A stretch of DNA of 64,000 nucleotides from Saprospiraceae bacterium (lineage in GTDB: Bacteria; Bacteroidota; Bacteroidia; Chitinophagales; Saprospiraceae): the NCBI GenBank assembly GCA_041392805.1, contig JAWKLJ010000001.1, positions 3,348,001-3,412,000 of the forward strand. The letters run 5' to 3'. The first letter of the stretch is position 1. Each line of letters opens with the position of its first letter. Shown one piece after another: positions 17,505 to 27,366 of this stretch. Made by a program: the position numbers and the translations under genes. The notes beneath the pieces were generated by a model. It saw only the letters and a list, made by a program, of their open reading frames with translations. It ran no database searches and was not told the origin of the DNA.

Positions 17505-19997
17505 ATGAAAAAAACCAAGCTATGCACCCTATTGTGCATTTTGCTAATGGCTAAACTATGGGCGCAATCACCCCTTGACTCCTCCCTGAACACCTCGACG
17601 GAATGGTTGGAAATTGGCGGTATAAGTGTAGCCGGCGCCACAAACACTAACCCCCAGACAATCGTCATGATGTCAGGCCTTAAAATAGGACAACGAATCC
17701 AAATCCCTGGGCCAAGTATCCAAAAGGCAATCCGTACCTTGTGGCAACAACAATTATTTAGCGATATTCAAGTGGTAGAAACCGATCGGAAAGGAGATAT
17801 CCTCTTTTTGCAAATTCGATTAATAGAGATGCCCAGACTAGCAGCTTTCCAGCTCCTCGGAATTCCCCAAAAATGGGAAACACCGCTTCGAAAAAAACTA
17901 ACAAATCTACTGGTTATCGCTGAAAAGGTAACCCCAGATACCAAAAAGAAGGCGCAAAACGCCGTCCAAGAATGGCTACAGGAAAAAGGCTATTTCTTTG
18001 CCAAGGTAAGCATCGCCGAAAAGGTTGGTGAAGCTCCGGCACAAGTCAGCCTAGCGATCCATATACAGCCCGGAAACAAAACAAAAGTAAAAACCATTCA
18101 ATTCATTGGTAACGAGGTGGTGAATGATACCAAACTTCGGAAAATACTGGAAACAAAAAGCAAACAAGTTCCGTTCGGGAAAAAAAGTTTCCTCCCTGCT
18201 GTTTTCCTGCATGACCAACAAAAAATAATTCAATATTACCAGCAGCTAGGGTATCTCGATGCCAAGATAAACCAGGCCATTGTTGATACCCTTTCCGACA
18301 AATCACTGCAATTAACCCTGCAATTATCTGAAGGGCGCCCTTATTTTTTCGGAAACATTTCCTGGAAAGGCAATGCCGTTTACACGGAAAAAACATTACA
18401 AAAAATACTAGGCATCCAGAAGGGCGATGTGTATAACCCCATTTTGCTGGAACAAAGATTGAGGTTTGACCCCAAAGACAAAGATATTAGCTCGCTTTAT
18501 TTGGACCACGGGTATCTCTTTTTTCAGGTAGAACCCGTCGTTACCCATATGGAAAACCAACAGATAGACTTGGAAATACAAATCACTGAAGGCCCCCTTG
18601 CTACCATTGGGAGTGTCGAAATTTCAGGAAATGAAAAAACACATGAACATGTAATCCGAAGGGAGTTGCGCACTCAACCAGGCCATTCTTTCAGTCGGGC
18701 AGATATCCTTCGTTCCCAACAAACGCTCATTAATTTGGGTTATTTCAACCCAGAAACGCTAGACCTTAAAACAACGGTCAATCCTGAAAATGGAACTGTC
18801 GATCTCCAATACATTGTGGAAGAAAAACCATCCTCAAAATATGAATTAGCGGCAAGTTGGAATCCGGGTAGCAGTGACCAAGGCGGCGGTCTGGTCGGTA
18901 CGGTTGGCCTGACCTTGACTAATTTTTCCCTCCGGAAGCTGTTCCAAGGAAACAAGGGAACCTTCACACCAATGGGTGATGGCCAGACCCTGTCACTCCG
19001 CGCTCAGTCTACCGGACGAGATTACCAAGCGTACAATTTTTCCTTCACCGAACCCTGGCTGGGTGGCAAGCGACCGAATAGCCTTACGCTGGCGGGTTTC
19101 CATCAGCGGTTTACCAATACCAGCTCGGTCACCGCCGAGAATCCCTTCGCTAGTCTGAGCGTCACAGGCGCCAGCCTGCAACTCGGTTCCCGCCTCCCCT
19201 GGCTCAAAGGCAATGTTGTGGCCACTACAGAATTGAGTTTTCAACATATCTACCTCAATGGATTGGATGAAGTTTTACTCGAAGATGGTAGTACCATTAG
19301 CAAAGGGCACTTCAATAATTTCTATCTAAAACAAAGTCTCACTTATTATACCTTGTCTGATCCTTTTTTCCCTACCAAAGGTGCTAAAATAACACTCTCT
19401 GGCCAATGGACACCGCCCTATAGTTTGCTGGGTAATGGCCTTTGTTCTAATTGGATGGAATACCAAAAGTACCGTTTGGGAACAGCATGGTACACTTCTT
19501 TAAACAAGAAATGGGTGGTCAAACTCAATGGTCAAATGGGCTGGTTGAGTGCTTATGACCAAACAGTTGGTCTCCCACCCTTCGAACGCTTTGAATTGGG
19601 TGGGAACGGCATCAATAGTCAACAACTTGCCTTTGCGGGTAATGACTTGATTGCGCTACGAGGCTACCCAGACAATTACCTCGAAGGCACCCTCAATGGT
19701 GGTGGCGCATCCTTTGCTAAGTTTTCCGTAGAGCTGCGTTATCCGCTCATCAATACGCCTTCAACAAGGGCCTTTCTACTTGCTTTTGGGGAGGGAGGCA
19801 ACATCTGGAAAAGTAGTCGCCAATTTAACCCATTTGATTTAAAACCTACCGTTGGACTTGGCATCCGTATGCAAGTTCCCTTCCTGGGCACTATCGGCCT
19901 CGACTATGGCTTAGGTCTTGATAAGCCGGAATTGGCCGGACAAAAGTGGACCAAATATGGAACCTTCAATTTTATTTTAGGCTTCGAGCCTGAATAA
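17505..19997 (+). CDS. BamA/Omp85 paralogue, copy 2
   Basis: An 830-residue Omp85 protein directly downstream of bamA, with the same architecture: signal peptide ending near LWAQ, several POTRA domains, and a beta-barrel ending in FNFILGFEPE, nearly the same final strand as copy 1. Shared blocks such as EISGNEKTHEHVIRRELRT and NFSFTEPWLGGKRPNSLTLAG show it arose by tandem duplication and then diverged. In many Bacteroidota a Skp/OmpH chaperone gene follows bamA; here this paralogue sits in that place. It may be a specialised insertase for a subset of outer-membrane proteins, which is inference. Confidence 0.9.
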   Translation: MKKTKLCTLLCILLMAKLWAQSPLDSSLNTSTEWLEIGGISVAGATNTNPQTIVMMSGLKIGQRIQIPGPSIQKAIRTLWQQQLFSDIQVVETDRKGDILFLQIRLIEMPRLAAFQLLGIPQKWETPLRKKLTNLLVIAEKVTPDTKKKAQNAVQEWLQEKGYFFAKVSIAEKVGEAPAQVSLAIHIQPGNKTKVKTIQFIGNEVVNDTKLRKILETKSKQVPFGKKSFLPAVFLHDQQKIIQYYQQLGYLDAKINQAIVDTLSDKSLQLTLQLSEGRPYFFGNISWKGNAVYTEKTLQKILGIQKGDVYNPILLEQRLRFDPKDKDISSLYLDHGYLFFQVEPVVTHMENQQIDLEIQITEGPLATIGSVEISGNEKTHEHVIRRELRTQPGHSFSRADILRSQQTLINLGYFNPETLDLKTTVNPENGTVDLQYIVEEKPSSKYELAASWNPGSSDQGGGLVGTVGLTLTNFSLRKLFQGNKGTFTPMGDGQTLSLRAQSTGRDYQAYNFSFTEPWLGGKRPNSLTLAGFHQRFTNTSSVTAENPFASLSVTGASLQLGSRLPWLKGNVVATTELSFQHIYLNGLDEVLLEDGSTISKGHFNNFYLKQSLTYYTLSDPFFPTKGAKITLSGQWTPPYSLLGNGLCSNWMEYQKYRLGTAWYTSLNKKWVVKLNGQMGWLSAYDQTVGLPPFERFELGGNGINSQQLAFAGNDLIALRGYPDNYLEGTLNGGGASFAKFSVELRYPLINTPSTRAFLLAFGEGGNIWKSSRQFNPFDLKPTVGLGIRMQVPFLGTIGLDYGLGLDKPELAGQKWTKYGTFNFILGFEPE

Positions 19998-20074
19998 CAC
20001 CGTCACACAGGGCAAAAAGTAGCCGGGCAATAATAAAAATCAGGTTCTTGGACAAACTTATGAACAAGTTGATT

Positions 20075-20491
20075 TCAAGTTTTAGAAAACATCAACCTGT
20101 CAATACTCCACGCACCTGGTCCCGTAAATAGGAAAAGGACCCCAAACAACACAAACATAAACGGGTGCTGGTCTTCGTACCAAAACTTGCCACCGCCCAC
20201 AAAAAAGGTGACATACGACAAGACCAATATGGTCATAAACGCCCCCAAACGCGTAAATAAACCAAACAAGAGCGATAAGCCTGCGATCAGTTCTGAAGCC
20301 TTACCTGTGTATACCAACAAGCGAACATTGGGTCCGGCAAAGGTATCCCAGGTCATATACTCCTTCATTAGTTGCGCGTTGAAAACTTCCTGGCCATGAT
20401 AAACCAATAGCGCGCCTACGATGATTCGCACCATCGCCACACCTTGATTGAACCCCATTGGGGCAGCGGAAAAAAGGATTTTTTTTATCAT
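20075..20491 (-). CDS. DoxX-family membrane protein
   Basis: A 138-residue protein with four predicted transmembrane helices, of the DoxX/SURF4-like family. Visible family features are the first-helix segment GVAMVRIIVGALLVYHGQE, FAGPNVRLLVYTGKASELIAGLSLLFGLFTRLGA, and the closing FTGPGAWSIDRL. Members are linked to thiol or quinone redox processes, but the exact role is unclear. It stands alone. Its start region lies beside a dispersed repeat at 20501-20590. Confidence 0.88.
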   Translation of the reverse strand: MIKKILFSAAPMGFNQGVAMVRIIVGALLVYHGQEVFNAQLMKEYMTWDTFAGPNVRLLVYTGKASELIAGLSLLFGLFTRLGAFMTILVLSYVTFFVGGGKFWYEDQHPFMFVLFGVLFLFTGPGAWSIDRLMFSKT

Positions 20492-20500
20492 GTTGCAATT

Positions 20501-20590
20501 TTAGTTCTCTGCAATTTTTGCGCTTTTAAGTCGAGTGAAAGCAAAAGACACCGCTTCCTTACACTTAACCGTAAAAATAGTCAGGGAAGG
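20501..20590. repeat. Dispersed repeat D, copy 1 (short form)
   Basis: The 41-bp core at 20520-20560 matches 29712-29752 at 37 of 41 positions, including a run GAAAGCAAAAGACACCGCTT. The flanks are imperfect inverted repeats: CTGCAATTTTTGCGC on the left and, on the right, TAACCGTAAAAATAGTCAG, which pairs with it. The copy at 29697-29832 has about 40 extra bases in the middle. It is intergenic with no ORF. Confidence 0.75.
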
Positions 20591-20810
20591 GGTATTTTCC
20601 CCTGTGTAGAGGGGGCTATATTATAACTATGCCAGGACGATCTTTAATCTAGCTTCATTTTATGAAAAAAATGTAATATTATTTCCGATATTCCCGTTCC
20701 TTTTTCTAGTAAGAGACAGAAAAAAAATAAAAGAACCGTCCCTCTCCAAGCATTTTATGGGCAAGCGAAAAATGGTTGGAGAGTCAAAATTAAAAATGTA
20801 ATCCAGCCAT

Positions 20811-22667
20811 ATGAGTAAATTAACCATCAAAAATGGCAAGGGCGAATTGACCCTAAAGAAAAGCCAAACACTAGTCGGTCTCAAAACCAAAGAAGATTCT
20901 GATAAAGCATATATAGATAAGAGTGTCTTTAAAAATCTGGGTGGGTTTGAGGTGGTTACCCTCAACAAGGAAGGCAATACTTTGGATGAGAAATTAGATG
21001 AAGTCAGATCCAAAGCAGAAGTAGATGTAGGAACCCATGTGTATTATTCGGAAGGAAGTAACCGTCCGGTGATTCCGACCGGAGAAATCTTTATTATCTT
21101 CGAGGAGGGAGTGAGTGAAAGTGAGCAGCAGATTGTACTCGAAGAATATGCGCTGACCTTGGTAGAGCGACGCGAAGGTAACCGCATTATAGCAAAGGTT
21201 ACCGCCAAATCACCTAATCCACTAAAAGTAGCGAATGCCTTACAAGCCATTTCGCTGGTTAGAACGGCCGAACCCGATTTCGATACCATACTCGATGAAT
21301 ATGCCTTCGTTGCTCCTGTAGATGATTTGGTTACACATGAGTGGCACCTACGAAATGATGGTTTTGTAGCTGACGTTGATTATCGACTACGCAAAGGTGC
21401 TGATGCAAAAGTGGTAGATGCCTGGCAGCGACTAGGGAATACAGGCTCTGGTAACATCTCCATTGCGATAATTGACAATGGTTTTGACCTCACTCATCCC
21501 GATTTAAAGGATAAAGTAATTAAACCTTTCGACCTCTGGAGTCAATCTAGTGTTGTTTTACAAGGCGACAAGCGCTTTACCCACGGAACCCCTTGTGCCA
21601 GTGTTGCCTTAGCGGCATCCAATGGTCATGGGATTGTTGGCGCTGCTCCGCTCGCCAAATTTATGCCAGTAAGTGGAACGTCCTTTAGCGTTAGTGCTAC
21701 GGAGCAAATGTTTGATTATTGCGTTAAAAACGGCGCCGATATTATCAGTTGCAGTTGGGGGACCACTGATCCCAATTTCAGGTTGAACACCTTCAAAGAA
21801 GAGGCCATTGCAAATGCTGCCAGAAAAGGGCGCAACGGCAAAGGTTGTGTGATTCTATTTGCCGTTGGTAATGACAATGTTGATTTCGTCAATTTTTATG
21901 CGGCGCACCCAGATGTCATTGCCGTAGCAGCCAGTACCAGCCAGGACACTTACGCTACCTACTCCAATCGTGGTAGGGAGGTCTCCATTTGCGCGCCCTC
22001 CAATGGCGACTGGCCCATCATTGCCGCCCGCGCCTGGTGGGACGAGGGCCTGGAATCGGAGGTCGGCAACTACAAATTCTGGCGAGATGGCCTTTCCAGG
22101 GGTAAACATTATAAGCATTTTGGGGGCACCTCCAGCTCAACCCCTCTGGTAGCAGGTATTTGCGCCTTAATCCTATCGGCCAACCCCGACCTGACGGCCA
22201 AAGAAGTAAAAGATATTTTACAAAAAACTGCCGATAAAATTGGTTCTCCCAGTGAATACAGCAATGGTCACTCCATCAAATATGGTTATGGTCGAATTAA
22301 TGCAGACCGAGCTGTTGCGGAGGCCCTTCGCCTCAAAGAAAGTGTAGCGCCACCCAAAGAGATTCAAAATACCGTCTCCAATGGGCAAGGCTTGTTTCTG
22401 TTTGATGTCCAAAAACAGGCGCCTTCAGGCTACGGTGTCCAAATTGGCGCTTTCTACGAATATGGTAATGTGCTAATACAAGTGGAAAGATTACAAAAAA
22501 AATTTGGCGAAAAAATAGTGGTTAGCATCAATGAGTTAAACGGTAAAACAGTCTATAAAGTAGTAGTTGGAGCCTTTAGCTCAAAAAGTTCGGCACAAAG
22601 TTTGCAAAAAAGGATGAAGGATGCGGGGCAAGATGGATTCTTGCGGAATTTGGCAGATTTAGCTTAA
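20811..22667 (+). CDS. Subtilisin-like serine protease with C-terminal SPOR-like domain
   Basis: A 618-residue S8 peptidase. The catalytic triad is clear: Asp222 in IAIIDNGFDLTHPDL, His258 in FTHGTPCAS and Ser441 in GTSSSTPLVAG. Residues 1 to about 170 form a propeptide-like region. After a linker near residue 520, the last 80 residues (YGVQIGAFYEYGN, then YKVVVGAFSSKSSAQSLQKRM) look like a SPOR domain, a fold that binds denuded peptidoglycan. No signal peptide is seen at the chosen ATG, and no upstream in-frame start supplies one, which is odd for a SPOR protein. It could act inside the cell, or be exported by an unrecognised route. The transcript appears monocistronic. Confidence 0.9.
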   Translation: MSKLTIKNGKGELTLKKSQTLVGLKTKEDSDKAYIDKSVFKNLGGFEVVTLNKEGNTLDEKLDEVRSKAEVDVGTHVYYSEGSNRPVIPTGEIFIIFEEGVSESEQQIVLEEYALTLVERREGNRIIAKVTAKSPNPLKVANALQAISLVRTAEPDFDTILDEYAFVAPVDDLVTHEWHLRNDGFVADVDYRLRKGADAKVVDAWQRLGNTGSGNISIAIIDNGFDLTHPDLKDKVIKPFDLWSQSSVVLQGDKRFTHGTPCASVALAASNGHGIVGAAPLAKFMPVSGTSFSVSATEQMFDYCVKNGADIISCSWGTTDPNFRLNTFKEEAIANAARKGRNGKGCVILFAVGNDNVDFVNFYAAHPDVIAVAASTSQDTYATYSNRGREVSICAPSNGDWPIIAARAWWDEGLESEVGNYKFWRDGLSRGKHYKHFGGTSSSTPLVAGICALILSANPDLTAKEVKDILQKTADKIGSPSEYSNGHSIKYGYGRINADRAVAEALRLKESVAPPKEIQNTVSNGQGLFLFDVQKQAPSGYGVQIGAFYEYGNVLIQVERLQKKFGEKIVVSINELNGKTVYKVVVGAFSSKSSAQSLQKRMKDAGQDGFLRNLADLA

Positions 22668-22855
22668 TAGGTATATTTTTACATAAGGTTCTGTTAAAAA
22701 ACAAGACTAGGATGATCATTGCAAAACTTTTCCAGAAAAAAAAGTATTTTTATCATGAGTATATTCGTTAAGGAATGGTGAAGTAATAGTGTAGTCCTAA
22801 TCAGGCTATGAAATTGCCCGAATCACTTTTTTGCAAAAGAAAAAATAAATGTGGT

Positions 22856-24961
22856 ATGAAAATCAAAGGCCCTATATTACTTTCTGTAAGTGCGATTCTA
22901 TTATTGGTAGCTGCTTATTTTCCTCAGACAGTAGAGAATGGAGATAAAGAAGCCGTTTTAGTACGGACCCTGATTCGCGGGCTAGAGTATATGCATTATG
23001 ATCCAGCAGAAATTAATGATGAATTCGCCAGTAAGGCATATGATATTTATCTGGATGATTTAGATGGTGGTCGTCTTTGGTTGGTTCAGGACGATATAAA
23101 AAAACTGGAAGCCTTAAAATTCAATATTGACGATAATATCAGAGATGGGGACCTTAGTTTCTTTAATCTTTCCTATGACTTACTGAATGCAGGCATTAAA
23201 AAAACCCAAACAATCTACCGGGATATTTTATCCAAACCTTTTGATTTTAGCCAAATGGAGGAGGTTCAAAGGGATAGCGAAAAACTGCCCTATGCCAAGA
23301 ATGACAAAGAACTAGCTAATTATTGGCGACTTAACCTGAAGTACGAAACCCTTTCTCGTTATGCAAGTGCCTTAAAAGAGCAAGAAAAGGGAGGGGAAGA
23401 GAAAGAAGTCAAGCGGGCAGAAGAGCTTGAAAAAGAAGCCAGAGAAAAAGTTTTAGATTTATACGATAAATGGTATGAACGTATATCCAAGCTAAAAAGA
23501 GAGGATAGGCTTAGTGACTTTCTTAATTCCCTAACCAGTGTTTTTGATCCGCATACCAATTATTTCAAACCTATTGATAAACAAAACTTTGATATTCTCT
23601 TTAGTGGCCGTTTGGAGGGTATTGGTGCTCGGCTGCAAAATGAAGGAGAGTATACCAAAGTAGTGGACATCGTCGTTGGTGGTCCGGCCTGGAAAGGCAA
23701 GGAGTTGAAGGAGAATGACGTAATTATCAAGGTGGCCCAAGGCAATGAAGAGCCTGTCGACCTCAAGGGCATGGTGGTGGACGATGTCGTCCAACTGGTC
23801 CGTGGCAAAAAAGGGACAGAGGTACGCCTCACTGTCAAATCTGCTGATGGTAATGAAAATATTGTCTCTATTGTGCGTGACATTGTTTATTTGGAAGAAC
23901 AATATGCCAAATCTCTAATCTTAGATGGACCTGAAGCAGGTGAAAAAATCGGCTATTTATACCTGCCTAGTTTTTATGCCGACTTTGAAAACGCGGATGG
24001 CCGATTCTGTGCACCGGATGTCGCGGCGGAGCTAGAAAAGTTAAAAGAAGAAAAGGTGGATGGCATTATCCTTGATCTGCGCAACAACGGCGGAGGATCC
24101 CTAAGAGATGTTGTGAAAATGTCTGGCTTTTTTATCGAAGAAGGCCCAATTGTACAGGTCAAGTCCCGTGAGAAAACGCCAGAAGTTCTTGTAGACGTCG
24201 ATAATAGGGTGCAATATGATGGCCCATTAGTGGTGATGGTGAATGGTTTTAGTGCATCTGCTTCCGAAATTTTAGCTGCTGCCTTACAAGATTACGGTAG
24301 AGCCGTCATTGTAGGCAGTAATTCTACTTTTGGCAAAGGGACGGTGCAGCGATTTGTAGACCTTGATCGGACTATCAGAGGATATGAGGAATACAAACCA
24401 CTAGGCGAGTTGAAATTGACCACACAAAAATTCTATCGCATCAATGGCGGCTCGACCCAATTGAGAGGCGTCGTACCAGATATTATTCTTCCTGATGAAT
24501 ATCATTACATCAAAACAGGGGAAAAAGAAGAAAAATATCCCATGAAATGGACTGAAATTGATGCAGTAGATTACGATCAAAATGTCTTGAAGCTAAAAAA
24601 GACCGACCTACAGCGATTAGCTGATAATAGTGCTGAAAGACTATCCGCTAGTCAATCTTTCCAGAAAATATTGGAAAGTGCCAAGCGTTTCAAAAAGCAA
24701 AGGGATGAAAGCTTATACCCGCTAAATCTTGAAGCGTTTCAAACTTTTGTGGCAACTCGCGAAACGGAGGCTAAAAAGTACAGAGATATATCTAATGATA
24801 TCATTAATAAAGGCGTTAAAAACCTTGAAGTAGACTTGCCAAGTATTCACAGTAATGAAACCAAAGAGGCTCGAAATAACAATTTTATTGAGTCTGTTTC
24901 AAAAGATAACTATATTCAGGAAACACTCCATATCGTACATGATATTATTAAAAAGAAATAA
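22856..24961 (+). CDS. prc: Carboxy-terminal processing (tail-specific) protease, Prc family
   Basis: A periplasmic S41 peptidase of the Prc/Tsp type that removes or degrades C-terminal tails of envelope proteins. An N-terminal helical domain contains the DPHTNYFKP motif, followed by a PDZ domain (GRLEGIGARLQNEGEYTKV, VVGGPAWKGKELKENDVI) and the catalytic S41 domain with VNGFSASASEILAAALQDYG (nucleophile Ser) and TFGKGTVQR (general base Lys). A C-terminal DUF3340-like region completes the long form of the family. I chose the ATG at 22856, which places a membrane-spanning signal (ILLSVSAILLLVAAY) at the N-terminus; the ATG at 22808 is an alternative adding 16 residues. A terminator follows. 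Confidence 0.93.
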   Translation: MKIKGPILLSVSAILLLVAAYFPQTVENGDKEAVLVRTLIRGLEYMHYDPAEINDEFASKAYDIYLDDLDGGRLWLVQDDIKKLEALKFNIDDNIRDGDLSFFNLSYDLLNAGIKKTQTIYRDILSKPFDFSQMEEVQRDSEKLPYAKNDKELANYWRLNLKYETLSRYASALKEQEKGGEEKEVKRAEELEKEAREKVLDLYDKWYERISKLKREDRLSDFLNSLTSVFDPHTNYFKPIDKQNFDILFSGRLEGIGARLQNEGEYTKVVDIVVGGPAWKGKELKENDVIIKVAQGNEEPVDLKGMVVDDVVQLVRGKKGTEVRLTVKSADGNENIVSIVRDIVYLEEQYAKSLILDGPEAGEKIGYLYLPSFYADFENADGRFCAPDVAAELEKLKEEKVDGIILDLRNNGGGSLRDVVKMSGFFIEEGPIVQVKSREKTPEVLVDVDNRVQYDGPLVVMVNGFSASASEILAAALQDYGRAVIVGSNSTFGKGTVQRFVDLDRTIRGYEEYKPLGELKLTTQKFYRINGGSTQLRGVVPDIILPDEYHYIKTGEKEEKYPMKWTEIDAVDYDQNVLKLKKTDLQRLADNSAERLSASQSFQKILESAKRFKKQRDESLYPLNLEAFQTFVATRETEAKKYRDISNDIINKGVKNLEVDLPSIHSNETKEARNNNFIESVSKDNYIQETLHIVHDIIKKK

Positions 24962-24980
24962 ATTCTAAAGAACTTTCAGG

Positions 24981-25017
24981 AAAAGGCCTTCTATGCAAAA
25001 TGGAAGGCCTTTTTTTG
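24981..25017 (+). terminator. Rho-independent terminator after prc
   Basis: AAAAGGCCTTC, loop TATGCAAAATG, GAAGGCCTTTT, then a run of T. This is a perfect 11-bp stem with a T-tract, just before the GTG start of the ABC-F gene. Confidence 0.9.
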
Positions 25018-25045
25018 TAATTTCACCCCTTAAACTGAATACAAC

Positions 25046-26920
25046 GTGAATTATCTGACGCTTGAGAATGTGACAAAGACATACGGAGAAAAGGTGCTTT
25101 TCCAAGGCCTTTCGCTCCAAATTAGCAAAGGACAAAAGGTGGCCCTGGTCGCTAAAAATGGAACGGGGAAGACAACGCTTTTAAGGCTTATTGCAGGAAC
25201 AGAAAGTAGTGAGGGCGAAGGCAGTAATGTCGGCCTTAGACGAGATATCAAGGTAGGATACCTGGAGCAAGAACCCGATTTCTTGCCCAATCATAGTATT
25301 TTGGAAGCGATCCTGGATTCAAACAATCCACTCATTCAGGCGATTATACAGTACGAAAACGCCTTGCTGCACCCTGGCAATGTAGAGGCCATGCAGGCTG
25401 CCCTTGCTAAAATGGATGACCTAAAAGCCTGGGATTTCGAAGCCCGGATTAAAGAGGTACTTACCAAATTTAATATCGCACGATTTGACCAAAAAGTAAG
25501 CACCTTATCCGGCGGCCAAAAAAAACGCCTGGCCTTGGCCAAACTGATCATTGAAGAACCTGATTTCCTGATCCTAGATGAGCCTACCAACCACCTTGAT
25601 CTTGATATGATCGAGTGGCTCGAAGAATTTCTAAAAGCACCTAACCTAACCTTGTTTTTGGTAACACACGACAGGTATTTTCTGGAGCGGGTGTGTAATA
25701 ATATCGTGGAGCTAGAGGGAGGTGTATTGTATAAATACAGCGGTAATTATTCCGAATTCCTGGAGAAAAAGGCTTTACGCTATGAAAATGAAACAATAGA
25801 ATGGGAAAAAAGCCGCAAGCTCATGAAAAAAGAGCTAGAATGGGTGCGGCGAATGCCCAAAGCCAGAGGAACCAAAGCCAAATCAAGGGTCGATGCCTTT
25901 GAAGGAATTAAGGAAAAAGCAGCGAACAAACCCCTTCAACAAGAAATCCAAATTGAAATTAAAGGGCAGCGTTTAGGTAAAAAAATATTAGAAGCGCATA
26001 ACCTTGGCAAACAATATGGCGATTTCAAAATCATAGAAAAGTTTGATTATAAATTCAAAAAAGGAGAACGAATAGGCATCGTTGGTCCCAATGGCATTGG
26101 CAAATCAACTTTCCTCAATCTACTGACCGGTAGTGTCAGGCCTGATACGGGAAAAATAGTGGTGGGCGATAATACGGTTTTCGGATTCTACACCCAAGAT
26201 GGAATCCAATTAACTGAAAACAAACGGGTCATTGACGTCATTCGCGATATTGCCGAATTCATCCCCATGGAGAAAGGGCAAAAACTCACTGCGCCGCAGT
26301 TGCTAGAACGTTTTCTCTTCGACCGCAAACAACAGCAAGTGTATGTCTCTCAATTGAGTGGCGGGGAAAAAAGACGCCTCTACCTGCTCAGCATTTTGAT
26401 GCAAAACCCTAATTTTTTGATTTTAGATGAGCCGACGAATGATCTTGACCTGGTAACCTTGAATGTATTAGAGGATTTCCTGCTTGAATTCCCTGGCTGT
26501 ATTCTCATCGTTTCGCATGATCGGTACTTTTTGGACAAATTGGTAGATCACCTCTTTGTCATGCGGGGTGAAGGCCAAATCAAAGATTTCAATGGGGATT
26601 ATTCTGATTTTAGAGAGGAGCAAAAACTATGGGAACGGGAACAAAAGCGACAGGAACGCACCATAGAAAAAACACAAAAAGACCAGGAGAAAAGCCTGGC
26701 ACCCGCTGAGGGATTGACGCAAGATCAGAAAAAAGAACTCAAGCGATTGGAAAAAGAGATCAGCCGATTTGAAGAACAGAGAGCCGCCATTACGGAAAAA
26801 TTCAACCAATTGGATTTAAGTCCCGCTGATATCGAAAAATACGGCAAAGAACTCAATGAACTCAATGAGAAAATAGAAGAGAAAGAACTTCGCTGGATGG
26901 AATTGGCCGATTTGGCCTAA
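25046..26920 (+). CDS. ABC-F family ATPase (Uup-like)
   Basis: A 624-residue soluble protein with two ABC ATPase domains and no membrane segments, so an ABC-F translation factor rather than a transporter. Domain 1 has Walker A AKNGTGKTTLL, signature LSGGQKKRLALAK and Walker B FLILDEPTNHLD. Domain 2 has GPNGIGKSTFLN, LSGGEKRRLYLLS and FLILDEPTNDLD. The linker has many charged residues, and a C-terminal coiled coil (QKKELKRLEKEISRFEEQRA) resembles Uup. The start is GTG at 25046; the residues that follow (NYLTLENVTKTYGE) match the family start. A role at stalled ribosomes or replication-linked DNA is known for Uup relatives; here it is inferred. Confidence 0.93.
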   Translation: MNYLTLENVTKTYGEKVLFQGLSLQISKGQKVALVAKNGTGKTTLLRLIAGTESSEGEGSNVGLRRDIKVGYLEQEPDFLPNHSILEAILDSNNPLIQAIIQYENALLHPGNVEAMQAALAKMDDLKAWDFEARIKEVLTKFNIARFDQKVSTLSGGQKKRLALAKLIIEEPDFLILDEPTNHLDLDMIEWLEEFLKAPNLTLFLVTHDRYFLERVCNNIVELEGGVLYKYSGNYSEFLEKKALRYENETIEWEKSRKLMKKELEWVRRMPKARGTKAKSRVDAFEGIKEKAANKPLQQEIQIEIKGQRLGKKILEAHNLGKQYGDFKIIEKFDYKFKKGERIGIVGPNGIGKSTFLNLLTGSVRPDTGKIVVGDNTVFGFYTQDGIQLTENKRVIDVIRDIAEFIPMEKGQKLTAPQLLERFLFDRKQQQVYVSQLSGGEKRRLYLLSILMQNPNFLILDEPTNDLDLVTLNVLEDFLLEFPGCILIVSHDRYFLDKLVDHLFVMRGEGQIKDFNGDYSDFREEQKLWEREQKRQERTIEKTQKDQEKSLAPAEGLTQDQKKELKRLEKEISRFEEQRAAITEKFNQLDLSPADIEKYGKELNELNEKIEEKELRWMELADLA

Positions 26921-27366
26921 ATACTTGGCTTGTATCGTGTCACCGCAGAGCCCAAGCGTTTACTGTAGGGATGTTATATGCCTTGATTAATACGGTATGC
27001 CTATTGACACATTTTTCAAAAAGAGGCAATCACCCAGCACCCAAAATACCCCCCCAACCTCATAATCTCCCCCCCTCACAACCTCGAATTTCATTTTGTT
27101 TCCCTGTCCAACTTTAGTCCGAGGGTTAAAGTGTTCAACAAAGTTTTATAATTTTCATTTTTTATTGAAAGTTTTAAATTAAAAAAACATCATCTTTCTT
27201 TTTATAAAGACTTAATTATCAATAATTTAATAAAAATACAAAAATAAATGTTTACAGAATGAAAGATAAAACGTCTTATTTACTGAATATTGTTTAATAA
27301 TTGTGTATATTTGTTTCAACAAAACAGTAATTAGACTTCTAAAAGTTAAACAAAATATAAACTATC
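26921..27366. other. Non-coding stretch before the sigma-factor gene
   Basis: 446 bp without a supported gene. The first half is ordinary. From about 27150 it becomes very AT-rich, with homopolymeric A and T runs. TATATTTG at 27306-27313 fits the Bacteroidota -7 box (TAnnTTTG) for the following gene, but the base run 20 nt upstream (ACTG) is a poor -33 box. The rest has no structure I can name. Confidence 0.45.
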
